DNA from: Ridgeia piscesae
Taxonomy: Eukaryota > Annelida > Polychaeta > Sabellida > Siboglinidae
Direction: 5' to 3'
Assembly (NCBI GenBank): GCA_025642075.2
Contig: JAODUO010000543.1
Coordinates: 356,001-420,000 of the forward strand
DNA length: 64,000 nucleotides
Under the pieces are notes generated by a model, which saw only the letters and a list, made by a program, of their open reading frames with translations, ran no database searches and was not told where the DNA came from. The translations under genes and the position numbers were made by a program. The number at the start of each line of letters is the position of its first letter. Positions within the stretch are counted from its first letter, which is position 1. Of this stretch, positions 12,714 to 24,089 are shown in pieces.

Positions 12714-13276
12714 TCTACACTTGTACTTAAAATGAACAGATGTACATTTATTACTTAAATATTATTTATAATAACGCAAATCATCAGGAAAATGTTGCTG
12801 AAATGTAATACCATTATGGATAATCCTAACAGCATTCTGAAATGCAATAAGTACAAGAAAACCGGTTTGCATAAGCCTTGCCCTAGCAGCAATAAGCTGG
12901 CCTTATAACAGGACTAGCATGGTTGTGATTGCTGCTGCTGCTGTGGGTGCTGCTGTTGATGTTATCGGCTGGATAAGTACACAGCCCAGCCTTTATCACC
13001 CAGACCAGCCTTTATCACTGCTACCAGCCTTTATCACCCAGCCCGGTCTTACTAATCTATGCATGTGTTTCTCTCATCCCAAATGAAGTCTAGTTAACCT
13101 CAGCAACAACTCTGTAGCAATGCCAGCAACCAGAGCTGTATACATATACAACTTCATGCTGTGACCCTAAAGATGAGGTGAGGGGGTCTGATGCCCATAG
13201 GTATTTCCTAAACAGCAACTCCTTTATACAGAGCAACGGACTTTCATTTGGACATCCAATAATAGCGCACGGTAGT
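12714..13276. other. Gene-free stretch with short tandem repeat
   Basis: Contains three imperfect copies of a unit including CCAGCCTTTATCAC near 12987-13045. Nothing else recognised. Confidence 0.6.
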
Positions 13277-13520
13277 GTGGTTCAATCAAGACTGAGGACT
13301 TCTGCATCTCATCCTGGTAATCTTGTTTGAAGGCTGCACAATCTTATTCTGGCTGACCATAGCCATAATACGTATACGGTGTGTATACCTACTTAGTTTA
13401 TATATACATTGTACACACAGTATACGTATTATGGCTATGGTCAGCCAGAATAAGATGGTGCAGCCTTCAAAGAAGATTACCAGGATGAGATGCAGAAGTC
13501 CTCAGTCTTGATTGAACCAC
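13277..13520. mobile_element. 244-bp near-perfect hairpin element
   Basis: Left arm from GTGGTTCAATCAAGACTGAG (13277) to CGTATACGGTGTG (about 13385); right arm from ACACACAGTATACG (about 13412) to CTCAGTCTTGATTGAACCAC (ending 13520). Arms are about 109 bases with only a few mismatches around a roughly 26-base loop. An open frame runs across it but has no family features. Likely a fold-back MITE; near-identity of the arms suggests recent origin or gene conversion. Confidence 0.88.
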
Positions 13521-13826
13521 TAGTTTATATATACAGTGACCGCATTTATATATTACAGACTGTATCTAATTACAGGTTCAGTACGATAAATATAACTGCA
13601 CAACGTTGGCTCTATAGCTGACTACTTCCGTGAGAAATATATAAAGTATAGAGTGCTAAATGCCTTATAGCTACAGTACTTTTTATCCACTGCCAACATC
13701 ACAGACATTCTTAGAATATTAAAGACAAACACAAGGGAGTACAATTCTCAACAACTACGCATTATAACAGTTGAGCAAAAACATGGTAAGTTTGTGGGTC
13801 ACAGCGAAGGGCCTCTGGGAACACAT
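13521..13826. other. Gene-free stretch, presumed intron
   Basis: No feature recognised. Confidence 0.5.
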
Positions 13827-13963
13827 TGTCATCTGCTATGGCTACAGATATGGGTATGGCCTACTTTGTGGTTGTCATCTGCTATGGCTACAGATATGGG
13901 TATGGCCTACTTTGTGGTTGTCATCTGCTATGGCTACAGATATGGGTATGGCCTACTTTGTGC
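13827..13963 (+). repeat. 46-bp tandem repeat, 3 copies
   Basis: Unit from GTCATCTGCTATGGCTACAG to CCTACTTTGTGGTT, three near-identical copies. Because 46 is not a multiple of three, the same peptide appears in rotating frames; these frames are not genes. Confidence 0.93.
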
Positions 13964-16554
13964 GACCAGAATCCCATGCACTGCTGTGGGCAACAGAAGC
14001 CGTATTATTTTAGACTTGCCAGGGAGGGGGTAGGGAGGAGGGGGTGGGGGATCCTTCCACCAGTCAATCCCAGCAAGACAAACTGTGGCTGGTCTAACTG
14101 CACTAGCTGGTGCTGTGGTGCAGCTAAGTCGTCAGTGACTCATGCGACATCTCGGCTGAATGCACAACAACAGTAACTAGCTGAAAACATAACCAACAGT
14201 GCAAGGTTCAGCACAGAACTACTAGAACACTGTCTTTCAATGACTAAACTGAAATTACTGCTATAATGTGTGCCTGCTGGCAAAAAATACAACACAACAA
14301 AAGTACTTTCTACATTAATTGCATCTAAGTGGTAAATGAAAAGAAAATGAGTGCATATAAAATGCTATGACAAGATAGCCTGGATAAAAAATATTATAAA
14401 GTGTGCCAATCCTAACTGCAAGTACCACAAAACTGGCTGTGCAGTTTGTGTCAAGACATCGTCACAAGCCAGGGGTCGTTGCGTTGCACTACTGTACCCC
14501 TGGCTGGTTGTCTCCGCAAACCTTGGAAGTGAGCGGAGTGGAACCGTAAAATTATAGCAATTGACTTCACCAGTCGCTACTGCATCAGCCGTGGGAACAG
14601 TGTAACTACCAATTTGAAGGCAGATACGCAACTGGTGAGAATCCCAATATAATGACTCATTCGCATCCTAAACATTGCATGTAACAGTAGTTGTGTGTGG
14701 CTGAAATCACCCAAAGTTATATACACGTGTACATGTATGTGCATGAGGTACTGATGTAATCAGCTGCAACAACCTCTGACTTGGGAGGACGTGTCTCCTC
14801 TATCACTATCAGCAATGCCTCTGTCAACTGTGTCAATGGTGGAGTTGATTAGAGTGACAAGCCACAATTCTCTGGACACTTCCACTTGAGGGCAGTGACT
14901 CAGCCTGCTCCCAGACGGAGACAGATCCGGTCTCATCCGGGGCTGACAGAACAGCCCACAGCACAGACAAGGGACTATATCAAATTGTCCTCAGTGACTG
15001 TGCACCAGCCACCTACACAACCTATGCATGTATCCTAATGGTTCTCTGTTTTCCACCTGACCAACATTTCTAATTCTACACTATACACATTCCTACTTCT
15101 CCATCATTTTATGGAAAAACTAACATAAGTATTTTAGTGAGACAGCTATTCCAGACTAATCAATTAGGTATACTCAACTTACTCTGGATTATTTTTTCAA
15201 GAACAATCCACTGTAAAAAAGGGCCTTACCATAAGTTAATTCAGTCACCAGCTGCCCACTCAAGCTTCTGTCAATTACCTGTCTTGCTCAGTTATCTACC
15301 TGCCTGTCTTCAATGGCAGCTGAAACCCTTCAGTAAACGTTGTCACAACATAAGAACATAAGATATTAAAAATTACTTTAAATATACCATGGCTCCGTGC
15401 TCATCAAATCATGGTCACATATCCTCTAAATGGTTTGTTCTTATGTTTGGGCAATGGTTGTTTCAGCGTTCCAACCCCCTTAAGTCCTAGGGAGCACATC
15501 AATATTTACCCCCCAGTAACACTTTCTGAAAAACGGTGTGGCCCTGCAAACTAGCAACGGATGCTGTTATAAATCCCCCTGTACCCAGTGGAGTACTGAT
15601 GCACGTATTTTGACATCTTCCCACTAACAACAGGCTGGGCGAGTAGCCAGATCAGCGTTTAATTTAAGCATGGCTGGTTTTTGCACCTTGGGTGACACAT
15701 TGCAATTGTATCGCCTGTGTCACATGACCTATTAGTAATACAGCACGGGTGTTATGTACCAATCACAATTCACTGTGCATTTTTGAGTCACAAGTCGCTA
15801 TGACTGCAAACATGACCTGCCTCCCACCGAGCCTGTAAATTATTAATCAGAATAATTCCCAGGTTGATGGCCATTATGAATAGAGGCATTGGGACATCAG
15901 ATTGTCTGAATCATAAAAGTTGTGTTGGCATGGTTGTGTAACATGCAAACTGGAATGCACCTTTTTGGGGGGAAGCGACTTGCTTATTATAAGGCCTAAT
16001 GGGGCCACAGTTTGACATAACTATGGGCCCTGAATCTTCTACTTTAGACCCATAACTGTGACAGGTTCTTTATAAGCTTGGTTAGGCTCACTCAGCTACT
16101 GCATGCCATTAACCAACATTTATGATAATATGTATACATAGAAGCGATCAAGCTTACTACATGTATGCTGTGCATGTCATAATGTTAGGCAATTCATTTC
16201 TTACACATCATCCGATTCATTATTAACATGTTTCTTGATATCCTACATACATGTACATGGATAAAATTATAAACCACGTGTAAACACAGCAGTCCTCTTG
16301 GTAATGCAGCAAATGCCTGCTATTTCTCTCCTCACCCAGTGACCACTGTAAGGTGAAAAGACAACATTGCCACTGTGGCCGGTCGGACCATTAAGTACCA
16401 CACAGTCCTGACAGCTGCCACTCTGCCTGGGCCCAATGAGCCTCATATGTCATGCGAGGCAGACACCTCATTGACATCCTGTTTCCTCATGCTAGGAGGG
16501 GCCAGACCAGGCTACAGGCCAACTACAAACAACAGGGGATCATTGCTCTAGTGA
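13964..16554. other. Gene-free stretch, presumed intron
   Basis: Includes a G-rich run near 14020-14050. The 88-codon minus-strand frame at 14365-14631 has no recognised family. No exon of the F-BAR gene was found here by eye. Confidence 0.45.
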
Positions 16555-17050
16555 ACTCATAACGGACAATTGTGCTCTAATTTTGCTCCTTAGCAGTGAC
16601 CTTGTACATTGAAAATGATCAACACCTGGGACAGTGTCAGCAAGATAATGAATGAGCTCTTAAGGAAAATTCATCATTAAACAAAATATGTTATTAAAGT
16701 GAATGATTTTTTAAAAACACAAACAGCCACTGTTGTATTGCCAAGGATCCATGACACACCAGTGACAATGCCTCGTTGGCGCTTTATGGAATTGACAGTT
16801 TTCGGGTATTCAAGATCACTGTTAAGGAGCGAAATTTTATTTAATGTGCAAAATTGGGTTTAAGAGCTCTTAACAACGTTACTGAAATGGTCCCCAGGAT
16901 GTATCATCACCATGACATTTTTGCTGGTGACTGGTGTGTCACGGAAATTGTTTCCTGTGATATGGCGAGCTTTTTGCATTTTGAAAAAACTCTTGAAAGT
17001 AAATGTAACAATGGAAGCTACTTAATGATGGATTTTCTGATGAGCTCACT
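16555..17050. mobile_element. MITE family A, scrambled cluster (copies 3-5)
   Basis: 16555-16735 reads in plus orientation (TTTTGCTCCTTAGCAGTGAC ... TCATCATTAAAC). 16740-16900 is in reverse (TTTTCGGGTATTCAAGATCA, GTTAAGGAGCG, AAGAGCTCTTAACAACGTTA, GAAATGGTCCCC). 16905-17050 returns to plus orientation (TCACCATGACA, GGAAATTGTTTCC, AAAAAACTCTTGAAAG). The pieces look like a MITE rearranged by inversion at its shared palindromic ends. Confidence 0.65.
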
Positions 17051-18055
17051 ATCTCATTACAACAATCCCCAGTCTGTTATTTACGCCTATTGTTCTGACT
17101 CCTTTACTGTTCAAGTAAGACAACACTGCCATATATTGTAAAGATTATATAAGTAAACAAACAAGTTTGAATAAAAAGAGACAAACTACATTAGTAATAA
17201 GTACATATTTGATCTACGGAGAGAATTTTTGTGGTCACCATTTGGCTGGAATGTTTTTTCCAGTTGTCTTTTGGGTGGGAGGTGGCTCTGGAGGAGCCTA
17301 TGATTCATTCATACACCTTTTGTTTACTGAGGCTGTCTGTGAGACACATTCCTGGTTCTTCCAATTAGAACACTGTCAATGACTGAGTGTGTGAAAATAA
17401 CACAATTGACATACGGCACTAATGTTTTTGCACTGCTTATATAGTGAGAACTTTGCCGAGTAAAAAATAGCTCAATTTGACAATCATTCTTGTTATCATG
17501 CAGATGTGATGTCATGACTTCATAATCTTACAATACTCACGTTCCACTTGGCCACTGCATTCTATTGTAAACAAAGCTTAAGTCTTATTACACATGTTTA
17601 TGTAGCATTATGTTGCTCTATAAAGCGTTCTGACCTAGTTAGCCACCTGTGCTTCTTTCATCCTCAAGTGATGGAGACTTGGTTATTATCTTAATGTGGC
17701 CATATAAGAGAGATGCAAGTTGATTCACACCCAACATCCTTCCCTCATACAGGTTGTCCACTCTAATGTCCACCCTGAATGACCCACAGAGAGACAGAGG
17801 TGTTACGTATATTACATTACACTACACGGGTCTCTCTTGTTTACTCTGCCTCACTCTCTGCCTTATTGTGTATGTACAGTTATCTGCCTGTCTCAAATTG
17901 TACTTACTTGGCCATCAGTACATTACTGGCCTCACACAGTTTGCAACACATCAAAGAACACAATTTGGTTTTCATATTCAAAAAGAACACAATTTGGTTT
18001 TCATGTGTCAAGATGAAGTATTTCATGTTGGCTCAATACAAAGTACTGCACCACA
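17051..18055. other. Gene-free stretch, presumed intron
   Basis: No exon recognised. A repeated string, ACACAATTTGGTTTTCAT, occurs twice near 17960 and 17990. Confidence 0.45.
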
Positions 18056-18962
18056 CCTTACTCCTGGCCCCTCACTCCTGGCCCCTCACTCCTGGCCCCT
18101 CACTCCTGGCCCCTCACTCCTGGCCCCTCACTCCTGGCCCCTCACTCCTGGCCCTCACTCCTGGCCACTCACTCCTGGCCCCTCACTCCTGGCCCCTCAC
18201 TCCTGGCCCCTCACTCCTGGCCCCTCACTCCTGGCCCCTCACTCCTGGCCTCACTCCTGGCCCCTCACTCCTGGCCCCTTACTCCTGGTCACTCACTCCT
18301 GGCCCCTCACTCCTGGCCCCTTACTCCTGGTCACTCACTCCTGGCCCCTCACTCCTGGTCACTCACTCCTGGCCCCTTCACTCCTGGCCCCTCACTCCTG
18401 GCCCCTCACTCCTGGCACTCACTCCTGGCCCCTTACTCCTGGCCCCTCACTCCTGGCCCCTCACTCCTGGCCCCTCACTCCTGGCCCTCACTCCTGGCCC
18501 TCACTCCTGGCCCCTCACTCCTGGCCACTCACTCCTGGCCCCTCACTCCTGGCCCCTCACTCCTGGCCCCTCACTCCTGGCCCCTCACTCCTGGCCCTCA
18601 CTCCTGGCCCACTCACTCCTGGCCCCTCACTCCTGGCCCCTCACTCCTGGCCCTCACTCCTGGCCCCTCACTCCTGGCCCCTCACTCCTGGCCCCTTACT
18701 CCTGGCCCCTTACTCCTGGCCCCTTACTCCTGGCCACTCACTCCTGGCCCCTTACCATTGGTCCCTTACTCCTGGCCCCTCACTCATGGCCACTCACTCC
18801 TGGCCCCTTACCATTGGTCCCTTACTCCTGGCCCCTCACTCATGGCCACTCACTCCTGGCCCCTTACTCCTGGCCTCTTACTCCTGGCCTCTTACTCCTG
18901 GCCCCTCTTACTCCTGGCCCCTCTTACTCCTGGCCTCTTACTCCTGGCCCCATACTCCTGGC
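18056..18962 (+). repeat. 14-bp minisatellite, about 65 copies
   Basis: Unit CCCCTCACTCCTGG with frequent 1-2 base deletions (CCCTCACTCCTGG, CACTCACTCCTGG) and TTACT, CATGG and CCATTGG variants concentrated toward the right end. Frames stay open for about 400 codons (repeating GPSLLAPHSWPLTP) in two phases at once, which marks a repeat artefact and not a proline-rich protein. Confidence 0.96.
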
Positions 18963-20856
18963 ATGACAGCACTACCTTACCCCTAGCAGAATATAGCACC
19001 CATTAATATCCTACACCCCTTACCTCCTAGTGCTAGTAGTACAACACATCCTTACCTGGGAACCCCCTAGTAGGGTAGCACCACCTCCACAAACATAACA
19101 GTACCACCATGTACCCATAGTACAAATACACCACCTAAAATACCCCGTAGAAGGGCAGTACCACCCCTTACCCCCAACATGGCAACATTTTCCTGTGCTC
19201 CCTGGTCTCGAGTAGGACAATACTGCCTCAGGGCATCTGAGGTCTTCCCTTGTGACATCATATCAGTTGCAAGAGGAACACATGCCGCACTAATTAACCA
19301 AACAAGCTGCAACTCGTTTACAAATATAGTTCCCTTTCATCTTGTTTTGCTGCTAGGTAACCTTGGGGTCATGCTGTAAAACTAAAACTGTAGCTGAAGA
19401 CTTCACATGACCTAACAAGGACAGTGAAATAACAAGTACACAGCTGCATTATTAACCAAACACTGACAGTCCTGTTGTCCAAATGAACCCATTCACAGCC
19501 ACAAGGACACCTTTACAGGGCTGAACAAACATGAAGGAAATGACTAATTAAGCATTGAACATTGGGGAAGAATAAGACTAGTTCAATGTTGTACGCATGC
19601 ATAATCTATCGCCTTTGCTCATATTGCCTCAGTTGACTTCTGCCAACAGTGCAAAGTCTAACCCAACTCTCCGCCGCAGAGTAAATATATCAATTTACTT
19701 TTTCTAGTCACACCTGTTCGTTTGTAGTTGGCTCACACAGCTAATCTAAAATATCCGAAGAATGAACACAACACTGTATCCATGTGTCCCAACGGTTAGT
19801 TTTAAATGGAGTAGCATAGGGATTTAAATATATAAAATGTACGCAAGTTGATGAATGAAAGATGTCCTATTTTCCTTGCAAAATAATGTCACAAGTCCTG
19901 CTCAGTGACAGTTTCTCCAGAACATTCCACCCAATCAGCACTTATTATTTAGTAAAATTATTATTGTATAACAAAAGCAACAGAACGGGAAGACTGATTG
20001 GTCAGTTTGATTTATTCAACAGTCTAGTGTGGGAAAACATACTTAAAATCAGGTTAGATGTAGAGAAGTTTCACCGAGAGATTGGAAAGGACCAAATAAT
20101 GTGGTCCTCACCCTGCAACAGACCAGTGAGACCACCCACAAGGACCGACTGGAGGGTAAATGGGGAACTTTGCTTAGTGTACTGTTTCCAGGATCCTCAA
20201 GCACAGACCTGATGTAACTATGACCTACGTGAACACCTGCAGTGGTGCCCATGGCAATGGAAAAGGACATAGACTTCACCTACAGATGGCCTTAACCCTT
20301 TGCACACGATCGACCCAACTCCACTGCTTCCATCAGTAAGTAACCATCTCAGGTGAACAATCACATTAGCCTTGGCTACGTAATGTCACATGACGGTGTG
20401 GATGTGAAATGATTTATGGATACAATGTACTATAGATAATTATACAATCACCAGATATTTACCATTTAAATTATATAAAACAATAATTTATGTCAACAGC
20501 TTGGTAGCTTGACTGAAATTGTCTGTGAATATTATTACTATAATTTTATATATATATATATATATACATATACATAGAACTATTAATAGTAATACCATGA
20601 ACCATCTAATACTACACATTGGATGCTGAAGCTAATCATAGACACATAATAGTTATATACATATACAAGCCAATGGTTGTAACATTCGTCATCATTCCTG
20701 GATAATGTTTATCTTGTAAAACAAGTTTCTTAGGATGATAATCATAACGCCATCGATCTATCCAAAATGTCTAACTACAAAGTCTCTGTTGCGTGGGACA
20801 ACAAAAATCACAACATGGACACACTTTTGTCATGACAACAAGATGAATGTACTTAC
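18963..20856. other. Gene-free stretch, presumed intron
   Basis: Contains a short AT/TATA tract at 20547-20575. A TTAACCCTTTGCACACG string at about 20291 resembles a piggyBac-type end, but I found no partner. Confidence 0.45.
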
Positions 20857-20972
20857 TTTAATTTTGCAGCATATTCATTTTCTATTGCGCAACGATCCTT
20901 CACAAAACTGACATATCGTACACAGAACTCTATTCCTTTCAACGTGTGAGCTTCCACGTTGTCGAGTTGATC
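20857..20972 (-). CDS. FNBP1: CIP4/FBP17/TOCA-1 family F-BAR protein, coding exon 2 (FCH region)
   Basis: On the minus strand, acceptor GTTGCAG precedes GATCAACTCGAC. The exon encodes DQLDNVEAHTLKGIEFCVRY, then VSFVKDRCAIENEYAAKLK, and ends in phase 2 at a strong AAA|GTAAGTAC donor. It matches the FNBP1-type segments [20 protein letters not shown] and FVKERTEIELSYAKQLR, that is, helix 1 and the start of helix 2 of the F-BAR dimer. Such proteins bind and curve membranes and link Cdc42 to N-WASP-driven actin assembly in endocytosis (family knowledge). The remaining F-BAR, HR1 and SH3 exons must lie at lower coordinates; I found none in 1-20856, so a long intron 2 running off the window is the simplest reading. 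Confidence 0.9.
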
Positions 20973-21987
20973 CTGCAACATCAGTTCAAAAGATTATATT
21001 ATGTCAATATGTTTTCTAGTCCGACTCAACGGCTGCGGACTACTGTAGTATGCTCAACACATCAACCTATCGAAAGATGTATTATTGGTTGACACGCTGA
21101 CCAATCCTGTTAATTATGACTTTTCAGATTTAGATGTTATGGTTTTACGGTTTGACCAATCCTAAAGACAGTTGGCTGATGAGGATGGTTGGGTAAATAA
21201 ACAAACAGGAAGTAAGATTTCATAGAATTATCTTTTGCCGATTAGTGTGCATGACTGCATACAGAAAATTATGCAATTACATAGTGGCACATGGTTGCAC
21301 GCATCGTTGGCCGGGTTGTCCAGATCCTGATTAAAAACTGTACTACAAGTAACCACAAGCGTGTGAATGCGAATGTGGGAAGGGTTAAATGATGTATGTT
21401 GACATTTCTTATGAGTCCTGGTCTTGACTGTAGGGCCGTGAATGTGCAGACGGTGTATGTAGACTTGACCCAAAGACCAGAGTGTTCAAAACAGTAAGTG
21501 ACTAACTGCAATGTAAAACTAGAATAATTTCTTAAATAATAAAGGTTTAAACCTGTTCAATTAAGCAATCAGTTGGTATGCAATGATACTTGATAAACAT
21601 ATGATTTTGTAACTGTCTATCTATCAAGACAGTTAATCACCAAGACTTCGAAGTGGCAAGTCCAACACCTCAAATTTGTCAATATGCGTGAGCATTGATG
21701 CCACACATTGACAAACAATGATCTAGTAGGTGGTAACGGGGAGATCTGGATCTGAGCCACAGTTCCGTTTAAGTACGACTCAGTTAGAAAATCAATAATG
21801 CATTCACTTCAGTGTCAAAGTGATTCAGACACATCTACGCTACTCCTGTAGTATGACTATGAGCGAATTTAGACTAGTACTAGTAGACGCAAAATATTCT
21901 GGACCAATCGACAAAAACCGGAAGAATGAAAACACATACTGTAGCACTATCATTTGGTTTATCACAATCAGCCAATTGAATACTTAC
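20973..21987 (-). other. F-BAR gene intron 1
   Basis: 1,015-base phase-0 intron between MSWGTDLW and DQLDN, with a GTAAGT donor and GTTGCAG acceptor on the minus strand. Reading frames inside it have no recognisable product. Confidence 0.8.
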
Positions 21988-22011
21988 CCAGAGGTCCGTC
22001 CCCCAACTCAT
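21988..22011 (-). CDS. FNBP1: CIP4/FBP17/TOCA-1 family F-BAR protein, coding exon 1
   Basis: Read on the minus strand from 22011, the exon encodes MSWGTDLW and is followed by a consensus GTAAGTATTC donor at 21987. Vertebrate FNBP1 and its paralogues begin MSWGTELWDQ, with the same residues before the FCH domain. Intron 1 (20973-21987, phase 0) joins it to the DQLDN exon. The 5' UTR extends above 22011 but its limit is unknown. The exact paralogue (FNBP1, FNBP1L or TRIP10) cannot be decided; invertebrates usually have a single CIP4/TOCA gene. Confidence 0.88.
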
Positions 22012-22760
22012 ATTTGAAATGTTAGTCCCCAGAAACCCGTATAATTTTAAAATCCGTGCTTTGTCGGTAGGATACTAGCACATCCGTTTCGCGAGATACT
22101 CCTACTAATTATATATTCAAAATGGCAGAAAGGTCAACAACGAATTGCTTCATGGGAGATAAATAATTAGGTACTTAGCCACTCCAATGCAATTGTTCTT
22201 ATTTTCTTCTATTAGTTAATACATAATATTGTCAGACCTCTAACATTAAACAAACGCCTTCCTTAAATAAATACGCAAATTGTATTTTACCGATCATACC
22301 CGTACAAAACCATTTAATCACGTCGTTGATGTCCAGGGAGAGTAACTCCAGGCACCGTCTGACGTGAAAGACGGCATAAAAGGCAAACCATTTGCCAAGT
22401 CCAAGAGATTAGGTCTTCTTTTAGCAATTTGCAGCAATATATCACTCGGCGGTCGACTGATTCTATGTCGCGCATATCACCAGCATCGTTGACCGGGGAC
22501 TGACCGGGGCGCGCGACTAGGATTACTACAGACTGAGGCTGAGCGACAGCGATACGCAGTGTAAACTTACCCCAAAAAATGACCATTCAGGCAACCACAC
22601 GAATTGCATGAATTGGCAAGCATGTACAGCAACCGAATGCACCGGTGTCGACATAGCGCGTACTGCGAATTCACAATCAAGGCCAATTAAGCAATGCCAA
22701 TGCATCCTAGCTCTCGCCACTAAACCGAAAGGTCCAATGGTAAATAAGTACTTTTTATGA
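22012..22760. other. F-BAR gene upstream / 5' UTR region
   Basis: Relatively rich in CpG at 22320-22560 (GGCGGTCGACTG, GGGGCGCGCGAC). A minus-strand GGG|GTAAGTTTAC donor-like site lies at about 22573, compatible with an upstream untranslated exon. No TATA-type promoter can be assigned. Confidence 0.35.
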
Positions 22761-22761
22761 G

Positions 22762-22762
<1 letters not shown>

Positions 22763-22855
<93 letters not shown>
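22763..22855. repeat. AT microsatellite
   Basis: About 46 uninterrupted AT units. It sits about 50 bases from the CA/CG array to its right. Confidence 0.97.
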
Positions 22856-22857
<2 letters not shown>

Positions 22858-22907
22858 ATATAGGCGATAACCGACGGGAAATATACGATACACACAAATA
22901 TACGATA

Positions 22908-23078
22908 CACACACGCGCGCGCACGCACGCACGCGCGCACGCACACACGCACACACGCACACACGCACACACGCACACACGCACACACGCACACACGCAC
23001 ACACGCACACACGCACACACGCACACACGCACACACGCACACACGCACACACGCACACACGCACACACGCACACACAC
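22908..23078. repeat. ACACACGC array (8-bp unit)
   Basis: About 20 copies of ACACACGC after a GCGCGCACGCACGC start. The alternating purine-pyrimidine pattern favours Z-DNA. Minus-strand frames VRVCVCAC are artefacts. Confidence 0.96.
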
Positions 23079-23169
23079 ATGTGGACGCCGGCGACATTCT
23101 TTCGGAGAACATCGCCCAATATGCCTACACGTCGCACCTATGAAGAACCATATAAAAACGTAAGTAAAG

Positions 23170-23460
23170 GTAAGTTCTTATATAGTGCAGTCAAAACGCT
23201 TTACACTTTACTTCCCTGACAGACCTGTTCAATCAAACACCATGTCAACTTCTCTGGGAAGCATCCAGCCATATGCTACAATTAATGTGTGAAGGCTACA
23301 TATCCACCACTGTCTATAGCCAGGTGCTCATTTATACACCTGAATGAACTGGAGCGGTGCAGAGTGAAAAAACTGCCCAAGGTTTTTACACCGCAGCACA
23401 GGATTCGAACCCGGGTTCTCTTAGTTGAGAGTACGAAGCTCTACCCCTGAGCAACTGCGC
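23170..23460 (-). mobile_element. tRNA-derived SINE, copy 2
   Basis: Same family and orientation as 12400-12713. The head at 23460-23385 has A-box-like TTGCTCAGGGGTAGAGC and an intact B-box GGTTCGAATCC. The body ends at 23170 with GCACTATATAAGAACTTACC. Its head abuts the CR1/L2-like scrap at 23470. Confidence 0.9.
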
Positions 23461-23469
23461 GCTTGTTTC

Positions 23470-23960
23470 GTTGTTGTTTAGGTTAAGTTTGTTAAGCGTA
23501 AACTTCAGCTTACTTGATTCCATCCACAATAGGATGTCACTGAGGCAGTCATTTAAAGTTGACATAAATGACACTAAAAGCCGGTGGTCCCTTCTGTTTG
23601 GTGTCTATGCCAGGGGAAGTAAAAGATCCCACACAGGGGGTAAATGTGTAACCTGTAGTGAACTCACAAATTCTAGAGAAGAACAACTCCTGCGTTAGCC
23701 CAAGTTTGGGCTGTTTGGAGGTAATCACCTGAGACCTGAGTGTATCTGTTGGTGAAGTATATATATAAACTTGTATGTCGTCGGTCAGCATATGATATGA
23801 TCTATGTGATTAATAATGAGTCGCCTAAGTGAAATATAGTATGCATAAGCTAAAAGGAACAGGACCATGGACATATCCTTGTGGAACTCCGAATTAAATA
23901 TGTTCAAGGCAAGAGCGGCTACCAGGTAATATCGGTCTGACAAATCATTATGGCTCTGCT
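23470..23960 (-). mobile_element. CR1/L2-like LINE reverse transcriptase fragment, decayed
   Basis: Minus-strand pieces resemble the RT core: FGVPQGYVHGPVPFSLC (compare FGVPQGSVLGP..F), LTDDIQVYI (compare the YADDTQLY catalytic box, with its Y and A replaced) and INDCLSDILLWMESSKLKF. The blocks are split by stops and by roughly 170 unrelated bases at about 23575-23745. The catalytic box is degenerate and frames are broken, so it is dead. Clade assignment is from recalled motif style. Confidence 0.65.
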
Positions 23961-24089
23961 TCGCGAGCGAAGATTCAGAAAGGAGGAAGTCCTCATCTGG
24001 TGCAGGCACGCTGATGGCTGATGAAACCTATCCGAGATAGGCAAGTCTTTCCACAGGGACTGCACGTCACGGTCTGTTCAGTGCTGATG

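Noticed and set aside
17754..19006. Plus-strand open frames of about 400 codons rich in Pro/Leu/Ser (GPSLLAPHSWPLTP)
   Set aside because: Produced by the 14-bp CCCCTCACTCCTGG minisatellite, open in more than one frame at once.
20290..20310. A further piggyBac end (TTAACCCTTTGCACACG)
   Set aside because: No inverted partner next to a TTAA could be found nearby, so a single short match is not enough.
22526..23137. Minus-strand 203-codon frame with Cys-Val and Tyr-Ile repeats
   Set aside because: Arises from the adjoining AT and ACACACGC microsatellites; no unique protein content.
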